A program made the position numbers and the translations under genes. From Lepidonotus clava (Eukaryota; Annelida; Polychaeta; Phyllodocida; Polynoidae), in the NCBI GenBank assembly GCA_936440205.1, contig OW387135.1, positions 35,442,792-35,506,791 on the forward strand: a stretch of 64,000 nt of DNA, in the 5' to 3' direction. Below are positions 9,988-23,900 of this stretch, piece after piece (position 1 is the stretch's first letter; each line of letters opens with the position of its first letter). Under the pieces are notes generated by a model. It was not told the origin of the DNA and searched no databases. It saw only the letters and a list, made by a program, of their open reading frames with translations.

Positions 9988-10590
9988 TGAACTATTGTTA
10001 TTGTTTGATTTAAGACTGCGTAATGTTCGTGTATATCCAAGTCTTCATGAGTCGTTTATCCAGAATGCCTGAGTAATTCAGACTGCGTTTAAAGTTTGTC
10101 CGTCCACTTCCTAATAGTTCAAAAGAAATGAACGATGAGGGAGCTTCTTAATATGAAAGGGTTTTTTATTCAATAAACATCTCATCCCGAGTCAAAGCCA
10201 CCATATGTAAGTCTTCATCAGTCCACCTCCCATCTCCTATCAGCAATCAACCACATTTAGAACACGAGTTGTTCCAACACCTTCTAGACCATTCTAGTGC
10301 TCAGTTCTATCACAATCCTATGTCCGAGGTAGCTGGTATAGATATAAACTCCAGTCTGCTACGCAGGAGCCGATATGTTTTACTCCAGGTAGTTCCTTTG
10401 CTTAGCTGATGTTCTCACTAAGACTCTACTATGCTAGCTTCTAACTAACTCTTACTAACTGTTCACTAACTGACTGCTCCTGACTTTGCAACACCTTTTA
10501 TACTAGTTAGCAGGTGGCGCTAGGAGCGTAAAGTCTAGAGTAGACTAGAAGTAGACTTGCTAAGCCTGATCCTTGATGGATTATACAACA
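9988..10590 (-). repeat. 5' LTR of the Gypsy-like element
   Basis: On the minus strand this stretch begins TGTTGTATAA and ends TAGTTCA, the usual TG...CA ends. It has a TATA box (TATAAAAG, complement of 10495-10502) and an AATAAA signal (complement of 10165-10170), as expected for U3-R-U5. Two bases further downstream, TGGTGGAGATTACCCG fits a primer binding site. The boundaries are inferred from one LTR, because the other copy is off-window. A CTCF-like core lies at 10507-10520. Confidence 0.75.
10507..10520 (+). promoter_or_regulatory. CTCF-like core in the Gypsy-like LTR
   Basis: TTAGCAGGTGGCGC matches the CTCF core at 12 of 14 positions, including the whole AGRKGGCRS part. It lies just upstream of the TATA box when read in the element's direction. 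Confidence 0.3.
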
Positions 10591-11994
10591 TGATGAAATA
10601 TTAAAAGTACTAAGCTATTAGTACACTATTTTTCATGAATATATTCTTTAGATTTTCCCTGAAAAGGTAGCATTTCTATTTGCATTATTATGAATTATTA
10701 AGAACTAAACAATTATTTTGTATAATGGATATCAATAGATAATCTTTTTCTGATGCCCCATGGATCATATTTTCTTTCTATAAATTATTTTACTCATTTA
10801 ACACCTAAAATATGAGAAATGGGTGGAAACTGACACCAAAATGCGCGGAAATAGGCTCCAGGTGCGCGGAAACTGAAGAATAAACACGTGAAAGTAAAAC
10901 CTTAAGATATTACAAAAATATTTTCAAACTTCAATTTTTTTTATTATGATTATGTTCTTAGACGTCATTCCCCTGAATATGGAAGAAGAAATATTAAATT
11001 TATAATTTTTTTCTTAAAATATTTTGTTTAGGCTTAACTTCTTGCCCTTATTGCGCGGAAACTGGCTCCTCTACTCTACTTTAGTACTTAGCAAATTTAT
11101 GGGTTTACTGGGCTTCCTTCCCCCTTGCTTGGCGCCGTCCAATGTTAACCAGTGGCATAGGGGGGCTTTCCCGACCTAGATAGCCTTTATCATGGCATCA
11201 GCCCGACTGCGAGAATATTAGGATCAAGGATGGTGTAACTGTAACAGAGGTGCCACTCCCGACTGATAAAAATGTAGGAAAAGTAGGAAACACTTTTCCT
11301 ACTTTTCTTTCTAAAAGCAACTAGGAGGGAAACCTGACATTGAATCTGTAATTGAAACACTTCAAACTAACACAAAAGTACTCTAAAACAGATATTTAAG
11401 TAATGTAGGAAAAGTCAGTCGCGCAACCCAAAATCACCAAAAGGTAGGAAATCCTACAAAAGTAGGAAAACTGGCATCTCTGACTGTAGTGTAAGCGCGT
11501 GTGCGTTGCACTCAAAAGTCGTCGATAATACAGGATTTTGCAACCAATAGCCATGAAAAGTCAACACTCTCAAGCGTAATGTTATAAATTTATGTCTCAC
11601 CTTTTCCTCGTTTTCTTTCTCCATTGTTTGTGTATTGTTCTTATGCAGACATTCCAAATTTTAGATAAACGAAGCGTAAATTAACTTTCATTTCTCAAAA
11701 ACAGCGCCATATTTCGACGCACGCGCAGTCCAATGTTTTGGTCGTGTGCGCATGTCAAGTAGCGCGCACCTGCAGAAAGAGCTTCCGCTCGGTCGACAGT
11801 GAGTTTTGAGTGGTTGCATTCTCGTTATTTTTTACGTCCTAAGGCCACTTTCTGCGCTATTTCAAAGTATATACAGGAGTCTGGATACGGGAGAAAGTCT
11901 GAACAAGGATTTGTAATAATAAACGGCAGGAAAATGTCAGCAGTAGTGACTAAAATCCAAAGGTAACTGAGATGGTTTAGGTAGTGACAGGATC
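10591..11994 (+). other. Intergenic region and probable RAB40 promoter
   Basis: It lies between the retroelement and the RAB40 start codon. It holds three copies of TGCGCGGAAA (10842-10851, 10863-10872, 11052-11061), a MITE-like element (11245-11482) and, at 11705-11790, a CpG-richer stretch with CGCACGCGCAG and GTGCGCATG, which resemble NRF-1 sites. The last 300 bases are the likely promoter and 5' UTR. No TATA box was seen. Confidence 0.45.
11245..11482. mobile_element. MITE-like element with CAGAGRTGCCA terminal inverted repeats
   Basis: It begins CAGAGGTGCCA and ends TGGCATCTCTG, which are inverted copies with one mismatch. The direct repeat ACTGTA flanks it (11238-11243 and 11483-11488), close to but not exactly abutting the left end. 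Inside are several GTAGGAAAAGTAGG-type units. A related copy lies at about 20785-21016. The CAGRG ends are hAT-like, but the target duplication is not a clean 8 bp, so the superfamily is uncertain. Confidence 0.6.
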
Positions 11995-14900
11995 ATGATG
12001 TGCGCTGCAGTTGCCTCCCCTGGAACTACGACAAGAAATAAACCTTATGATTATTTGCTCAAATTCCTCCTTGTCGGCGACAGTGATGTCGGCAAGGAGG
12101 AAATTATGAGCGGATTGGAGGATGGAGCAGCCGAAACGCCTTACGGAGGACATTCAGGTTAGTCTTTACAACTTTGTCTTTGACACAGACAAGCAGTGAG
12201 TGTGGCTTTTCTCAAATTTCTGCCAAGACCAAGCCTAACCCAGAATACAGAAGTGGCAGGGCAAGTGGGTAACTTAAATTACTCAGTGGCTAGGGCTGGG
12301 TCTACAGGTATTAAAAGCATGAACATATTGGTGTATAGATCTACTCAGTGTTCGAAACTAACGCCGACCAATAGCCGAAAATGTTTAGGACAGCCACAGG
12401 GCTAGATCTATGTATATTACATAAAAATTGAAAAATGCTGAAAAAATATTAAGGAACATATTATCAGAAATATTTTATGTCTAGTTTTACATGCTTTTTG
12501 AATTTTATCTTTATCTGCATTGGTTCAAGAGTTACAGCCAGTTATACATGGTAGAGTCTACTGATTTTGCCCTGTCAAAATGACATGTGAATTTAGGGGG
12601 CTCGCTGTGCAGCTCGGGGGCAAATTACAAACCAAAACTGTATGGCCGTCATTTTGAAGGGAAAATAATGTAGATAAATATTCTTGCAGGTTCATCTAAT
12701 ATTTTCTTGATCTTATATCTTCATTTAACAAGTGAAAAACTCTGTCACAGCTTTTACCTCAAAAACAGGGGACATTTTTTCACGAATAAACTGGGGGAAT
12801 GTTTCACCAAAAATGGTGTTGAATTGGCCCGGATGGAAATTTCTGACATTTATCCTCAATTCCCCAACCAATATTGAGAAGGCCACATTTAGGCCAACAG
12901 ATCAGGGCCATCAATTCTTCAAACATAGTCTGTTTTTTTTTCTGAACCCTCTTCAAATTAAACCAGGACAGGTATAGATCTACAATCCAAAGACAAAGTC
13001 CTGGTAGACAGGCATAGTCATCCAAGTAAGTAAGTAAGTTTATTCGACTAATGTAAGCAATACATTCATGTCACTGAGGTAGGCGTTGTACAATTTGAAC
13101 AATAATGGCAAGTTAAGGCTAAAGCAACATCTAACGTCATAGATCCTTTGCCTTGGCAATCACAATATAGTTACAGATTGCTTGGAATTGATGTAGCGGC
13201 TAGAGCCACCGGAGTCTACATGCACTGACACTAATTGCATATTTATCGATCTATTTAGGGACCATGCACATGCTTCTGGGGGTAGATCTATTAATCAACT
13301 ATAGGCTTAGAACTATAGTTGTTAGAATTCATGTTCAATCCAAGTGCAAGACAGAAGTAGATCTATATATGACAGTCCAATGCCAATGGAGGGTTTGACA
13401 AATCATGGCTTGCCCTAGTTGCTTGCTAGGCAACTGCATGGGGCCTCTAAATAAGTCTAATTTCTTTGGCTATTTACTTTTTTTAAAATCTTTTGAAAAA
13501 TTCTTTTGAAACTAATGTAACTTTAATAGATCTATAATCGGTGTAGAGTCTAATAAAAGATTTCGGGGTAAAATTCCATCATACACACAGAGGTCAGAAA
13601 TTCTATAGGGAATTTCCAAAATTGCGGAACAACAAAGGGTTAATTGAGTATATTCAGAGGCTGACCTTAACATAGAGTTACAAGTGCCGGATACTATAGG
13701 AAAAACCTCGTTGGACTAGTGCAAATTTGAGCAGCTAGCCCGATGGGCTAGGGCCGTCCTAAAAAAAAATTCTGTTTCCGGTAGACCGGCCGGGTGAGTA
13801 TTTTATGGCCGGGTGGAACACTTTTTCTTTCATTTTTCAATTTTTTTTTTTTTTTTTTGAAAATTTTGTGTTATAGCCTTACCAACCACAAAAAAAAATT
13901 AAAAAAAAAAAGAAGAATTTGCGGCCGCCCGGGTCACCTTTTTAAACCCCACCCGCTGGACCGGAAACATAATTTTTTTTTAGGACGGCCTAGTGGAAAA
14001 CATATCTACTAATAGGTATCACAGATGATTTTTTCAAAACGGATTTGGGCCTTATTTGAAAAAAGTTATCGATAGAACAGACCAAGAAAACATGAGAAAG
14101 CTTTTGATTGAATACAATTTGATATTTTTAGTATGCTCAATCAATTATTTTATGTCCAAAAAATTGACAGGGTGAAAAAATTATACTTTCCCCTTGCGCA
14201 ATTTCCCCATTAGGTTAGGGAACATGGAAAGCATGTAGTAGGATGGGTAATCAGAAAAGCTTAAATTTGTTACCAGATATATACATATATGGGTTTTTGG
14301 CTCAGAAATGCCTTTAAAATACGAATTTAAGGTAAAAAATGGGACATTTTCATCAAAATGTCGATTTTTATTCTATTTTTCTCCTTTTTACTTCCCTTTG
14401 CGCTATTTCCCCATGTAAGATACTTACATGAAAACCATATAGCTAGGAAGTTCATAACTAGAGCTTCAATCTGACACCAAAAATGTTTATATTAGTGACT
14501 TACAAATACCCTAAAATTTAAGATGAAGATGGGCAGATTTTGATTTTTCCAAAACCCCTGTAGTTGATTGTGTTAACCAGTAATAATTCTGGTCTGCCAA
14601 GATAAATTTCCCTAACTTGATAAAAAATATATAGCAAAATGGTTATTGTTTCATTTCCAACCTACTATTAAAGCCTAGATTTTAACAAATTACCAGCATT
14701 GGTGTTTTTCTGGGGTGGACCCCTTCTAGCTGCGTCTGTTGGGATACCTACTACTAAACAATAAAGTTATGCATGACCTGTTTAGTCAAATTACAATATC
14801 TCCAAAACTATAGACAGGATCCTAACATGTCATATGTCATTTGAAAATTCTTTGGGTCGAGCTAGTCAAATCTATCATGGGCTAGTGTTAAATCCTAAGC

Positions 14901-17900
14901 ACTAGACCCATGGGCTGGTAGAAAAAAAGCTAGGGAAAACCCCTGATATTATTTTGCATTTCTTTATGAGAATGGGCATAATATTTGGTTCCACTATGGT
15001 CTGTTCCTTTTTTGCAGTCATCTCCCCCAATCAAGTCTTGTTATATTCCTCATCTTATATAGGATAGATATAACATTATTTAGTTCAGATTTATCAGGAA
15101 TCGATAAGATCTTGATCCTGATTAGTGTATTAGCGTTTTTGATTTGACAACAAATGGAAAAATAACATAGCACATATGTGACACGTAATTCATTATCTGG
15201 TATACCAAGATTGAACAAAATTACTAAAAAAGAATATTGGTAACGAGGCTAGGTAGATGCTCTGTTGTAAAGGTTTTAGTACATATTTCTGCATCCGAAA
15301 GGCCTTGGGGAGTTCAACAGTAATATACTTTTCAGCTGGATTATTATTTGCCATTAATTTTCTGCATTAATTTGTAGACAATTTCAGATAACATGTACCC
15401 TAGGCACTTAAATACTAAAAAGTGTCTATAACCATCTGGGTAAAAAAAACATTCCTTTTAATTGTGTAAACATTATGGTAATGTGGATCTTTCTCTGTCC
15501 TGTCCATATTTGCCGCAACTCTCAGTCCCCGCCTTTTCCTCTTCTATCGTCAAATACCCCGGTATTGTCATACCCATTTTCCACGTGTTCCTTTATTCCC
15601 TACACACTGTCATCCAAGTCCCTTTTGGTCCTTAAAGGCCTAATCCATCCATTAATAATGATTTACGTATAATTGGTTTTATGGTTTCCAGCATTTACCC
15701 TCACTCCTAACCTAATGTGTACGATAAGCCACATCATGCACGTTGATTTTCAAAAAAAGCCCGCTGTATCAACAAAACTGTTTCTGATACCCGGTTAACT
15801 TAATAGCGTCAAAAGTTTGGGCTAAAGGCCTATGCAAGGCGGTGACATTTTTGTAACCACACAATCAAATGCCAACGTTAAGACATGTTTGTACCTCGTG
15901 GTTTGTAGGCTCAAGGACGTTGGAAATTAATTGATCCCTTAGATAATCTTAATAGGCCATCTCGGGAAAGACTAAAGTGCAAGTTCTCCGTAGGTATTAG
16001 AAAACAATTACAAATTAGGCCTTACAAAAAATTGTTGTGTTCAGGTAACCCAACCGATCCTAACTTTTTTCTCTGGATTCCCCCCCCCCCCAACAGTCTA
16101 AGAATGCAGAATAATTGACCAAAAGATGATGGGACAGCATATAGATGATAAGGACATGTATTTCAGCTTATGGGTCGTATAAAGTGTTTTGCAAGTTCTA
16201 TGTCTGTACCTACGTAAATCACTACACAGTGTAAATGGTAAAATGAAAAAAAGAATAAAAGTTTTTTAGAAAATTCGAATGTCCAACTAAAGCTGGAAAG
16301 CCATTTCCAATGTTCGTTCCGGTTGCCTAACGCGTCATACCGTCGTGAAGGAGAGTTGTGGACGCCCAGTCACCAGACATTCCCGCAGTCACCCAGTTTT
16401 AGGGGATAAAGTGTACATGTATCTACCCCATACCTCTCCCCCCCCCCCAACCCCAAACACACACACTCCGCTCCTCCTTCCCTCAGCTGTAAACATACCA
16501 CGTTACATAGAGTACCAGTATTTAATTTCTAGAGATGAGACACCAAAAGTGTTTATAGAGCCCTTTCTTTGCAAACTTAAACATCTATAAAAACACATTC
16601 TAAGAGTCTTACCATACCTAGTGGTACATTTCTAAAATTTAAACACTAACTTTAACTTTAATGTTTTTATAGTTTTTTTATATACATATATTTAAAAAAA
16701 GAAACAAGAAAAAAACATACAGCCATGTTTGTAAACAGACTATTTTCTCATGAATTAATGACTTAAACAAGGTAGACAAGAGTTTGAAATAAAACAAAAT
16801 CAATTTCAGTTGGGGTAACCACATTGATATGTGTACCCTTTCTTCTATTTTCCTTCCACTCCATTCCACAAAATAAGGATGCATGATTTTATAGTTTCCT
16901 GACCAATACGTACCTTAAGGCGGCTGCCCGTAGTGTTTGAAATTGTTTCAATTTCTTTAGCTATCTGTCCGTGAGGTTCATAACACACCAATCATATGTA
17001 TATATTATAAGAAACTAAAAAGTGTGCAAGTTCTGGATGCACAGAGCACACTGATCGCACCAATAATTTCGAACACTGGCCCAGTAGTTTCGGTAGAAAT
17101 CAAATTTATCATATCATGGACACATGATATTAAAATACTGTTTAATGGAAATAGATTGAGGATTTTGTCAATAAATTAACACAGTTAATTGTAAGCCATT
17201 TTATGTTTAAAGAAAAACTAAATATTTTTCTAACAAAATACTTGTCCGCTACTAGGCATGTAAACCATGCTATCTAAATGTCTGGCACCATTTTCTGGTA
17301 GTCCTAGGCATCCAGCCACCCGATTTGTCAAGCCCTGCGGCCAGAGATCTAGCCCTTCACCATACTCTGGCCCTCTCCACCTCCCCAGACCCGGGTCTGT
17401 GTACCATTAAAGTCTACCAATACACGGAGGTGGCCCACAGTTAAGCCAACGCAGGACCAACAACAGGTTTATAAATAATGATAGTCGTCCCCACTTTTTG
17501 GCCGGCCCCAATACCTTGAGACACGTCGTGAGAGCCGCCACCGTACAGCCGGGGTGACTTTTCTCAGCCCCGTCAACGCCACCTCGCTCTATCTTTGTCA
17601 TTTATCTTTTGTCTAGCCCGATCCATATTTTTTCCTAAACATTACTAAATTGCCGATTAGTATCATACGATGGATTAAAGATGGCCCACAGTCTACTTTA
17701 AAACATACTTTAATGGTAACTGGTTAAAAAAAAGGGTAAAACGCAAAAAGATAGGGCCCTGCAGCCCACGCCCTCAGTGTATTGAGAAAGAATATTATAC
17801 AATATACATTAATCGTAACAATACACACTTCGTCTTTAGGTTCAGTTGTAACCTAGATATATTAGGTTTTGTATGTAATCTTTGGATCAATATGTACATG

Positions 17901-20900
17901 TCAGGGTCAAATAGTCCACTTGTGGTAGGTTTAAGAGATTATCTCTAATAATCCCATGGCCCAACGGCTTACACCTTCCGAGTAAGATAAAAGGAATCAC
18001 TCGTCAGATATGAGCAATATTAAAACATCTATGTTGCACATCTTGACAATATTGTTTTACCGAATAAAACATTCTTCTGTACGTTATTACTATTGGAGGT
18101 AAGTTTTTGTACAAAATTGCTTATGTAAAAATAAGCCCGCAGAAAATAACCTTGCTCTCACGACAACCACAACAGATAATTATATAACTTAAAAAACCTT
18201 ATAGAAAATTGGTGATTGTTCTACAAAAATGATTTTGTCTTTCAGGCATCGACTACAAAACGACAACGATACTATTAGATGGAAAACGGGTCAAATTACA
18301 ACTATGGTGAGTTATAACCTACGTTATTCATACGGTTCATACGGGATGTACAATTGAATGAGAACATATTTTCTAATGAATAGATAAATGAATGGTTAAT
18401 GGGTACTTGAATTATTACCAAAACCAAACAAAAGAAACCTTTATGCAGACATGATAGAGTTTATGGCACTTTTCAGAATGCAGTGTTTGGGTTCGTTAAG
18501 TGGGTGATGTGATGTTGTAAGGTCTTTACTCATAGTGGGGATGTCCAGGGAGTAGAAGCATCAACCAACACCTAGGTGCACTTTACCGTAGACTGGTACA
18601 CAGGGCTGGCACCGAGCCCAGTGGGCTAGAGAAAAGGGCAAGAAAAGAACTACTACAGCCAAGTGGTATGGGCGCCGACCTTTTCCACTGTTCTCCTTTA
18701 ATACTCTGCACTAAGCCTGGGGCATACAGCGCCCGCCCATCTTGATTTGGTAATGGTTTAATGTCTTCATTTCTATTCTCTTTGCCAGGGACACATCGGG
18801 CCAGGGTCGGTTCTGTACGATATTCAGGTCCTACTCTCGAGGAGCCCAGGTAAAGTGACGTTGTTCTTTTTTTTTAATTTTATGGTCTCTGTATTGCCAA
18901 CGTAAAAACTTCAAAACATAATTATGCCATCCATTTCAGCACGAGTGACTTCGATGAAGTTTAGATAATGCTGTTCAACTTATAGTATGAATAATTTCGA
19001 ATAATAGATTAAATTCTAAATCGCGTGGATATTATTCTCCTAATTACATTTGAAATAGCCACAAAACCCATTTGGATACTGTATTTAGAAAAATGAAAAA
19101 TATATTATATAAAATTACGGAATGATTGTAAATACACCTAAAAATATTAATTAATAGCATGTATGAGCACTAGTTTCGTTAAGGTAATTTGATGTTTATA
19201 AAGACATACACCATTGGGTAAATGAGATAATTATGGTTTACGTGTCCGATCACGTTTAGTACGGCAGGGCAAATTACTTATAAATTGCAAGTCCTTAAAA
19301 AAGTTTGACAACGTACGTTGGTCGACGTGTATAGTGCGGTCAGGTGATGACTATGTCCGGTAGGGAGGTGAACATTCATTCATATTCTCCTGGCCCACCT
19401 AGGTAGTGTTGGCCAGGTAGAGGGACACCTGCCATGTTTGGGTGTGAGTATATGTAGTACACGGCAACATGAGACGTTACATGCTGTGCCAATGTAATGG
19501 GCCGGCCAAGCCGGGGCGATGACCTGTCACCATGACGTCATAGGGGAAACACCCCGCATTGGGTCTGAGTCAAAGACGTGCCATCTACCGATCAAAAGGG
19601 GAAAAAGGTCTCGTGTGATAACGTTCCCAAGGCTGTTGCTTACAGATTAAACCACAATGAAGTGACCGCAGTATCTTGCTAGCTAGAAAGGGGAACACAT
19701 TCAATGTTTGGTAGCTCCCGAACATTGAGGGTTGTGCATTTATAAACTAGAACCTAAATATCTAATCAAAGCAAGTTGTTTGCAAGCACCTTGTTATTTT
19801 CACGCAAATATGAATTGTTTAAGGGGCGTTTTGACACCATAAACCAAAACTCCAATCATCAATAACTACGTTAAATTATTCATATATTTATTTAGAGTCT
19901 GCTGTCCGTGCTTAGTTGAATAGCGGTATATTTCTTGATATCGATATTTCTTACAAAGAACAAGTTAAAACAACTTTATCTCACCATATGGGATAGGGTT
20001 GGAATTTCCCTAGATTGGCTATATCGTCACGTCGTTCTACGGCAGAGCAGAGTCAAAAGCACATTAACACTGACACAAATAAGTTGAATATAACCATCGT
20101 GCATATACTGAAGGTTTCCAGTATTTAGATAGAAAAATAAGCTATTCCTACTATCGGACGTTGGGTCCTGTTATTCGTATGTAAACTGACTACATACGAT
20201 TCCGTCCAGGTTCAAGAGAGAAAAGTTATACCTTATCACCTTATTGAAAAAATAAGTTTCATGTGGACTGGATTTAATATACAAAGTGCATGCAAATACA
20301 TTTAATCTTGATATATCCATGCATTGACTGCACAGAAATATGTAGGTGAACGTTGTAAGTCGGACTGTCTAACCGGCGACCAAAGTGACTGTGTGAAGGG
20401 CCCTCGCTTATGACACTAGTAAAAACTCTCCCTGCTCGTTGCCTTTTGGCAAGTTTGATCATGAACTCTAGTCTTTCATCCTTTCTTTTCTTCAGCCTTT
20501 GAAAACCAAGCACGTCTAAAGGCATTGTTTTTACTAATGAAGATTGTTTACTATTCTTAGGACACTTAGAACAAAACGATAAATATGATCGGTCAGAAAA
20601 AGATTTGAATCTCGTACCCACCATAAAATCCACATTAAAAATCAACAATATTTTTCCCGAAATAGAATCATAGTGACATAAAACCATTGACATAAAACCT
20701 CATTCTTTTGTTCAGAAGACGTCAGTTACCGAAATGTAAAAATACCCTCAGTATTTAACCTTAATGTGTTGCAGAAACCTTTAACAGGGATGCCATTCTT
20801 CCTACTTTTTGTACGAGTTCCTACTTTTTGGTGATTTTGGATTGCACAAGCAATGTCCTGAATCACTTTGATGTCTGTTTTGTTAGTTTCAAGCTATTCA

Positions 20901-23900
20901 AGTGCATGTCGTGATTAATGTAAGGACTCTATTCCTTATGGTTATTTTTCTCTTAGTATTCTAAACTACCTTTTAAACTTGAGTTTCCCCTTATTTCCTA
21001 CACACTTGCCAAGCTGATGTAATGTCAATATTCTCCTTTTTGGTGTACAAGTGTTTTGATAGACAGTTCACAGTTGTTGAGCTGGTACGTCAGGGTTCAG
21101 CGGTGAAACCTTTCTTTCTCGGTACTGCACTTGTAGTCACAGTAAGCCTCATGTTGACATTTCTCAATAACATTCTTCATGCTACATCTTGTGGTTATTT
21201 TTAGTCGTCATATTTTGTTTTCTGTCATTGACTTTTCAGCTTTTAAAAAAACAAGGTTCGAGGTGAGGAGGGGAGTAATTATCGAAGAGTTGTGTGTGAC
21301 CGGTGGTCGTCGTGACATTTTGGGTGTGGGACAGATCCACAATAACACTCGGCACTCTAACCCACTACCCAGACTCGGCCGCTTCCTTTTGTCTCCAATT
21401 AAATGTCTGTCGCTTTAATCATCTGCCTTCATTAATGTTTTCCCCATAAAATAGAGCGTCGTCATAAGCTAGTCTGAATTCAGATCCACAGTTCCAATGT
21501 GCTCTTAGTTATTCGGATTGTAGTGAGGCTGGTTGGATCCTAGCATTTGGCTCAGATGAACATAATTTTGATCACTAAACTGTCAAAAAATACGGAGAGT
21601 ATTATTTTGTTAACAAACTTATCCGTGCAGTACCATTCATCGAGATCGAGAAAAAAAGGGGGATTTTTTTTATAGAAAATTGAAGAAAATAAAATTTCCC
21701 TTTCATAATGAAATGTAGAAATTAGTAGATTTCTTTTCCATACCAGTTGTTGAAATACCATCTAAACTTATCTCTGTTACAGAGTCCCTGGCTGCACGTA
21801 TTTGTTGTATTAGTTTTAAAATGAAAGAAAGTTAAATTGAAATAGGAGCCCATCGTCCATGTCTGTTCTCTCATGCGTGTCGGTTAGATTGCCCGGTCTG
21901 GCCTGCGCTGCAGTAGATAACCAGTGCCTGCTGTAAGAAAGGTGAGGGATCAATAGTAAAGCCCGGCCTCCCCAATCGTACGCGGGTTGGCGGCACGGAA
22001 ACAAGGCCCCTGGTCCAGGCACCAGTCGGGGCAGTCAATAGGCACAGATGTCCGAGTCCCGCGACGACCAAAAAGTCAGAAGACTGCAGAGATCTAGTAT
22101 GTAGGAATATTTATGAAGGTGGAAATGTTTGCCGTCTTTTTTTTATTCTATGGATGCTTTGTATTTTGGTTGGAGATTACACCTTGTATTCGTAAAACAC
22201 ATTACATGTTTGTTCTGCAGGGTGTTTATCCACCGCAGGGGTGGATCCAGAGTCAGACCTATGGGAGGGGCGGAGGAACAAACCCTGACCCTCCTTATAA
22301 AAATGAAAACTATAAACACCATTTTTACACGGATCTTCCAATTTTAAGATGCCAAAATCTTCTCCCTGAGGTCTAGGGGCCCCTTTTGCCCCCCCCCCCC
22401 CCCCCCCCCCCTCCGGATCCGCACCTGTACCGTGATCATGCGGAATTCCCCACGATGTGATTTTTTTAATGACCGAAAAGCCCTGAAATCAAGCTACCCC
22501 TTGATTTAAGCCACATCCCGAATTTGGGCTTTTGACATAACAGTATAATATGTAATTTTCATGAAGATAGTCATAGAATTCATTATGTACAAAAAAAAAA
22601 AAAAAAAGATTAATCGTATTACAGTAAATTGACATTATTCATGAACATGTCAATACAAATAACCAGAGTACACAAATGAACTTGTGGATCAGGAAGATCT
22701 ATTCGGTGAGCTGACCTGGACTTAAATATTGAAGAAGCTTAATAGAAGCATCGAGAGTAGTCCTTTGTCAGTGAAAGGTTGAACGGCATTGGCATATACG
22801 TCCCCACGACTGTGAGATATAAGTAAAAACCGTCCGGATGGAGAATAGTTAAGCAAGACAGACTGTATAGTGGCAGCCATACCAGTTGGTGGGTTCACCT
22901 TTGAGTTGGTCTTTGCTCTGTTATTGTTATACCTAGTGTGTATCAAATTGTATCGCACGCCCCTCGGTCACTGACCGCGCTATTTCTTTTGACTGAAGCC
23001 ATTATAAATAAACACCCGTGCGTGAATATTCTAGTTGCATTTCCAAGAAAATTGTGTATCACTCCTATGCAAATCTAGGCTTCAAATATGAATATATTGC
23101 AGAAACTTACAAAAGTTCACCCATTTCCCCAGATAGTTCAACGTTTGATTCATGTCCATAGGCATACTATACTGCAAAAAAAAGTCTACAAACATTGGGA
23201 CAACACCATAATGTTGGGAACAGAATGGATGGACATAACCTGATTAGAGAGCCTCGATGGCCATGCAGTGATGATTTTTGTGCTATTGTTTTGTTGCGTT
23301 TCGTAGACCAGGATGAAGGGAGCGACATAATAGCCATTGTTACGACCTGAGCATGCTAGATTTGCTCGACACCCTCTTAATAAGGGGACTGGGCGGGTTG
23401 AGAACACTCCTCTTGGAAAACGGGGACGAGTGCAAGTCTAATAACGTTAGAATTTATTATTTTCCCGTAAAAAGGTACGTGTTAAGCCGAAATAACCTGA
23501 CTCAGTGACTGTGTTTATTTCACGAAATGGACGGGTGGATAAAGAGCAGAAATTGACCGATCTAGTCATAATAGATTTTATACTAATTATTTGGGTGTAA
23601 ACCGCTCGGCACGACTCTGGCCGCATCCTGTTGTCGCCGATTACGACATGATTCATACCCACCCTGCTCTGTTATTTACCTCCGACGACCTGGGGGAACA
23701 GGAAAAAGGACTCTGCTGGCCTATAGTGTGGTGTCCTACCTGGTTAGTAGGGCCCAGTGTATGGGACCTTGTGTCGGTCAGCACAAAGAGAGACCTGGCC
23801 GTTCACATGCGTCCGGTCACTCCTCTACACCGATAGACTTTTTATATTTTCGATCTGATAGGTCTACATATCATTGTAGATTGCTCGCAGGCCGTTCGTG

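Larger units (their letters stand above)
1..10590 (-). mobile_element. Gypsy-like LTR retroelement with envelope-like ORF (cut by window edge)
   Basis: A retrovirus-like element read on the minus strand. In order it has an LTR (9988-10590), Gag, Pol, a region with extra ORFs and an envelope-like ORF running off the left edge. Pol has the order protease, reverse transcriptase, RNase H, integrase, which is the Gypsy/Metaviridae order. A third ORF with a signal-like N-terminus recalls errantivirus-type elements. All visible reading frames are open, so the visible part looks whole and the copy is probably young. The partner LTR lies outside the window, so the age cannot be read from LTR divergence. 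Confidence 0.93.
12158..18245 (+). other. RAB40 intron 1
   Basis: A 6.1-kb AT-rich intron. It holds a dispersed repeat (about 12431-12800) with a second copy at about 34018-34960, an AAGT microsatellite next to AATAAA on the minus strand (13024-13045) that looks like the tail of a non-LTR element, a MITE-like element (13752-13990), a diverged duplication of about 230 bases around 14150-14600, and C-runs at 16081 and 16438. No exon-like ORF was seen. Confidence 0.6.
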
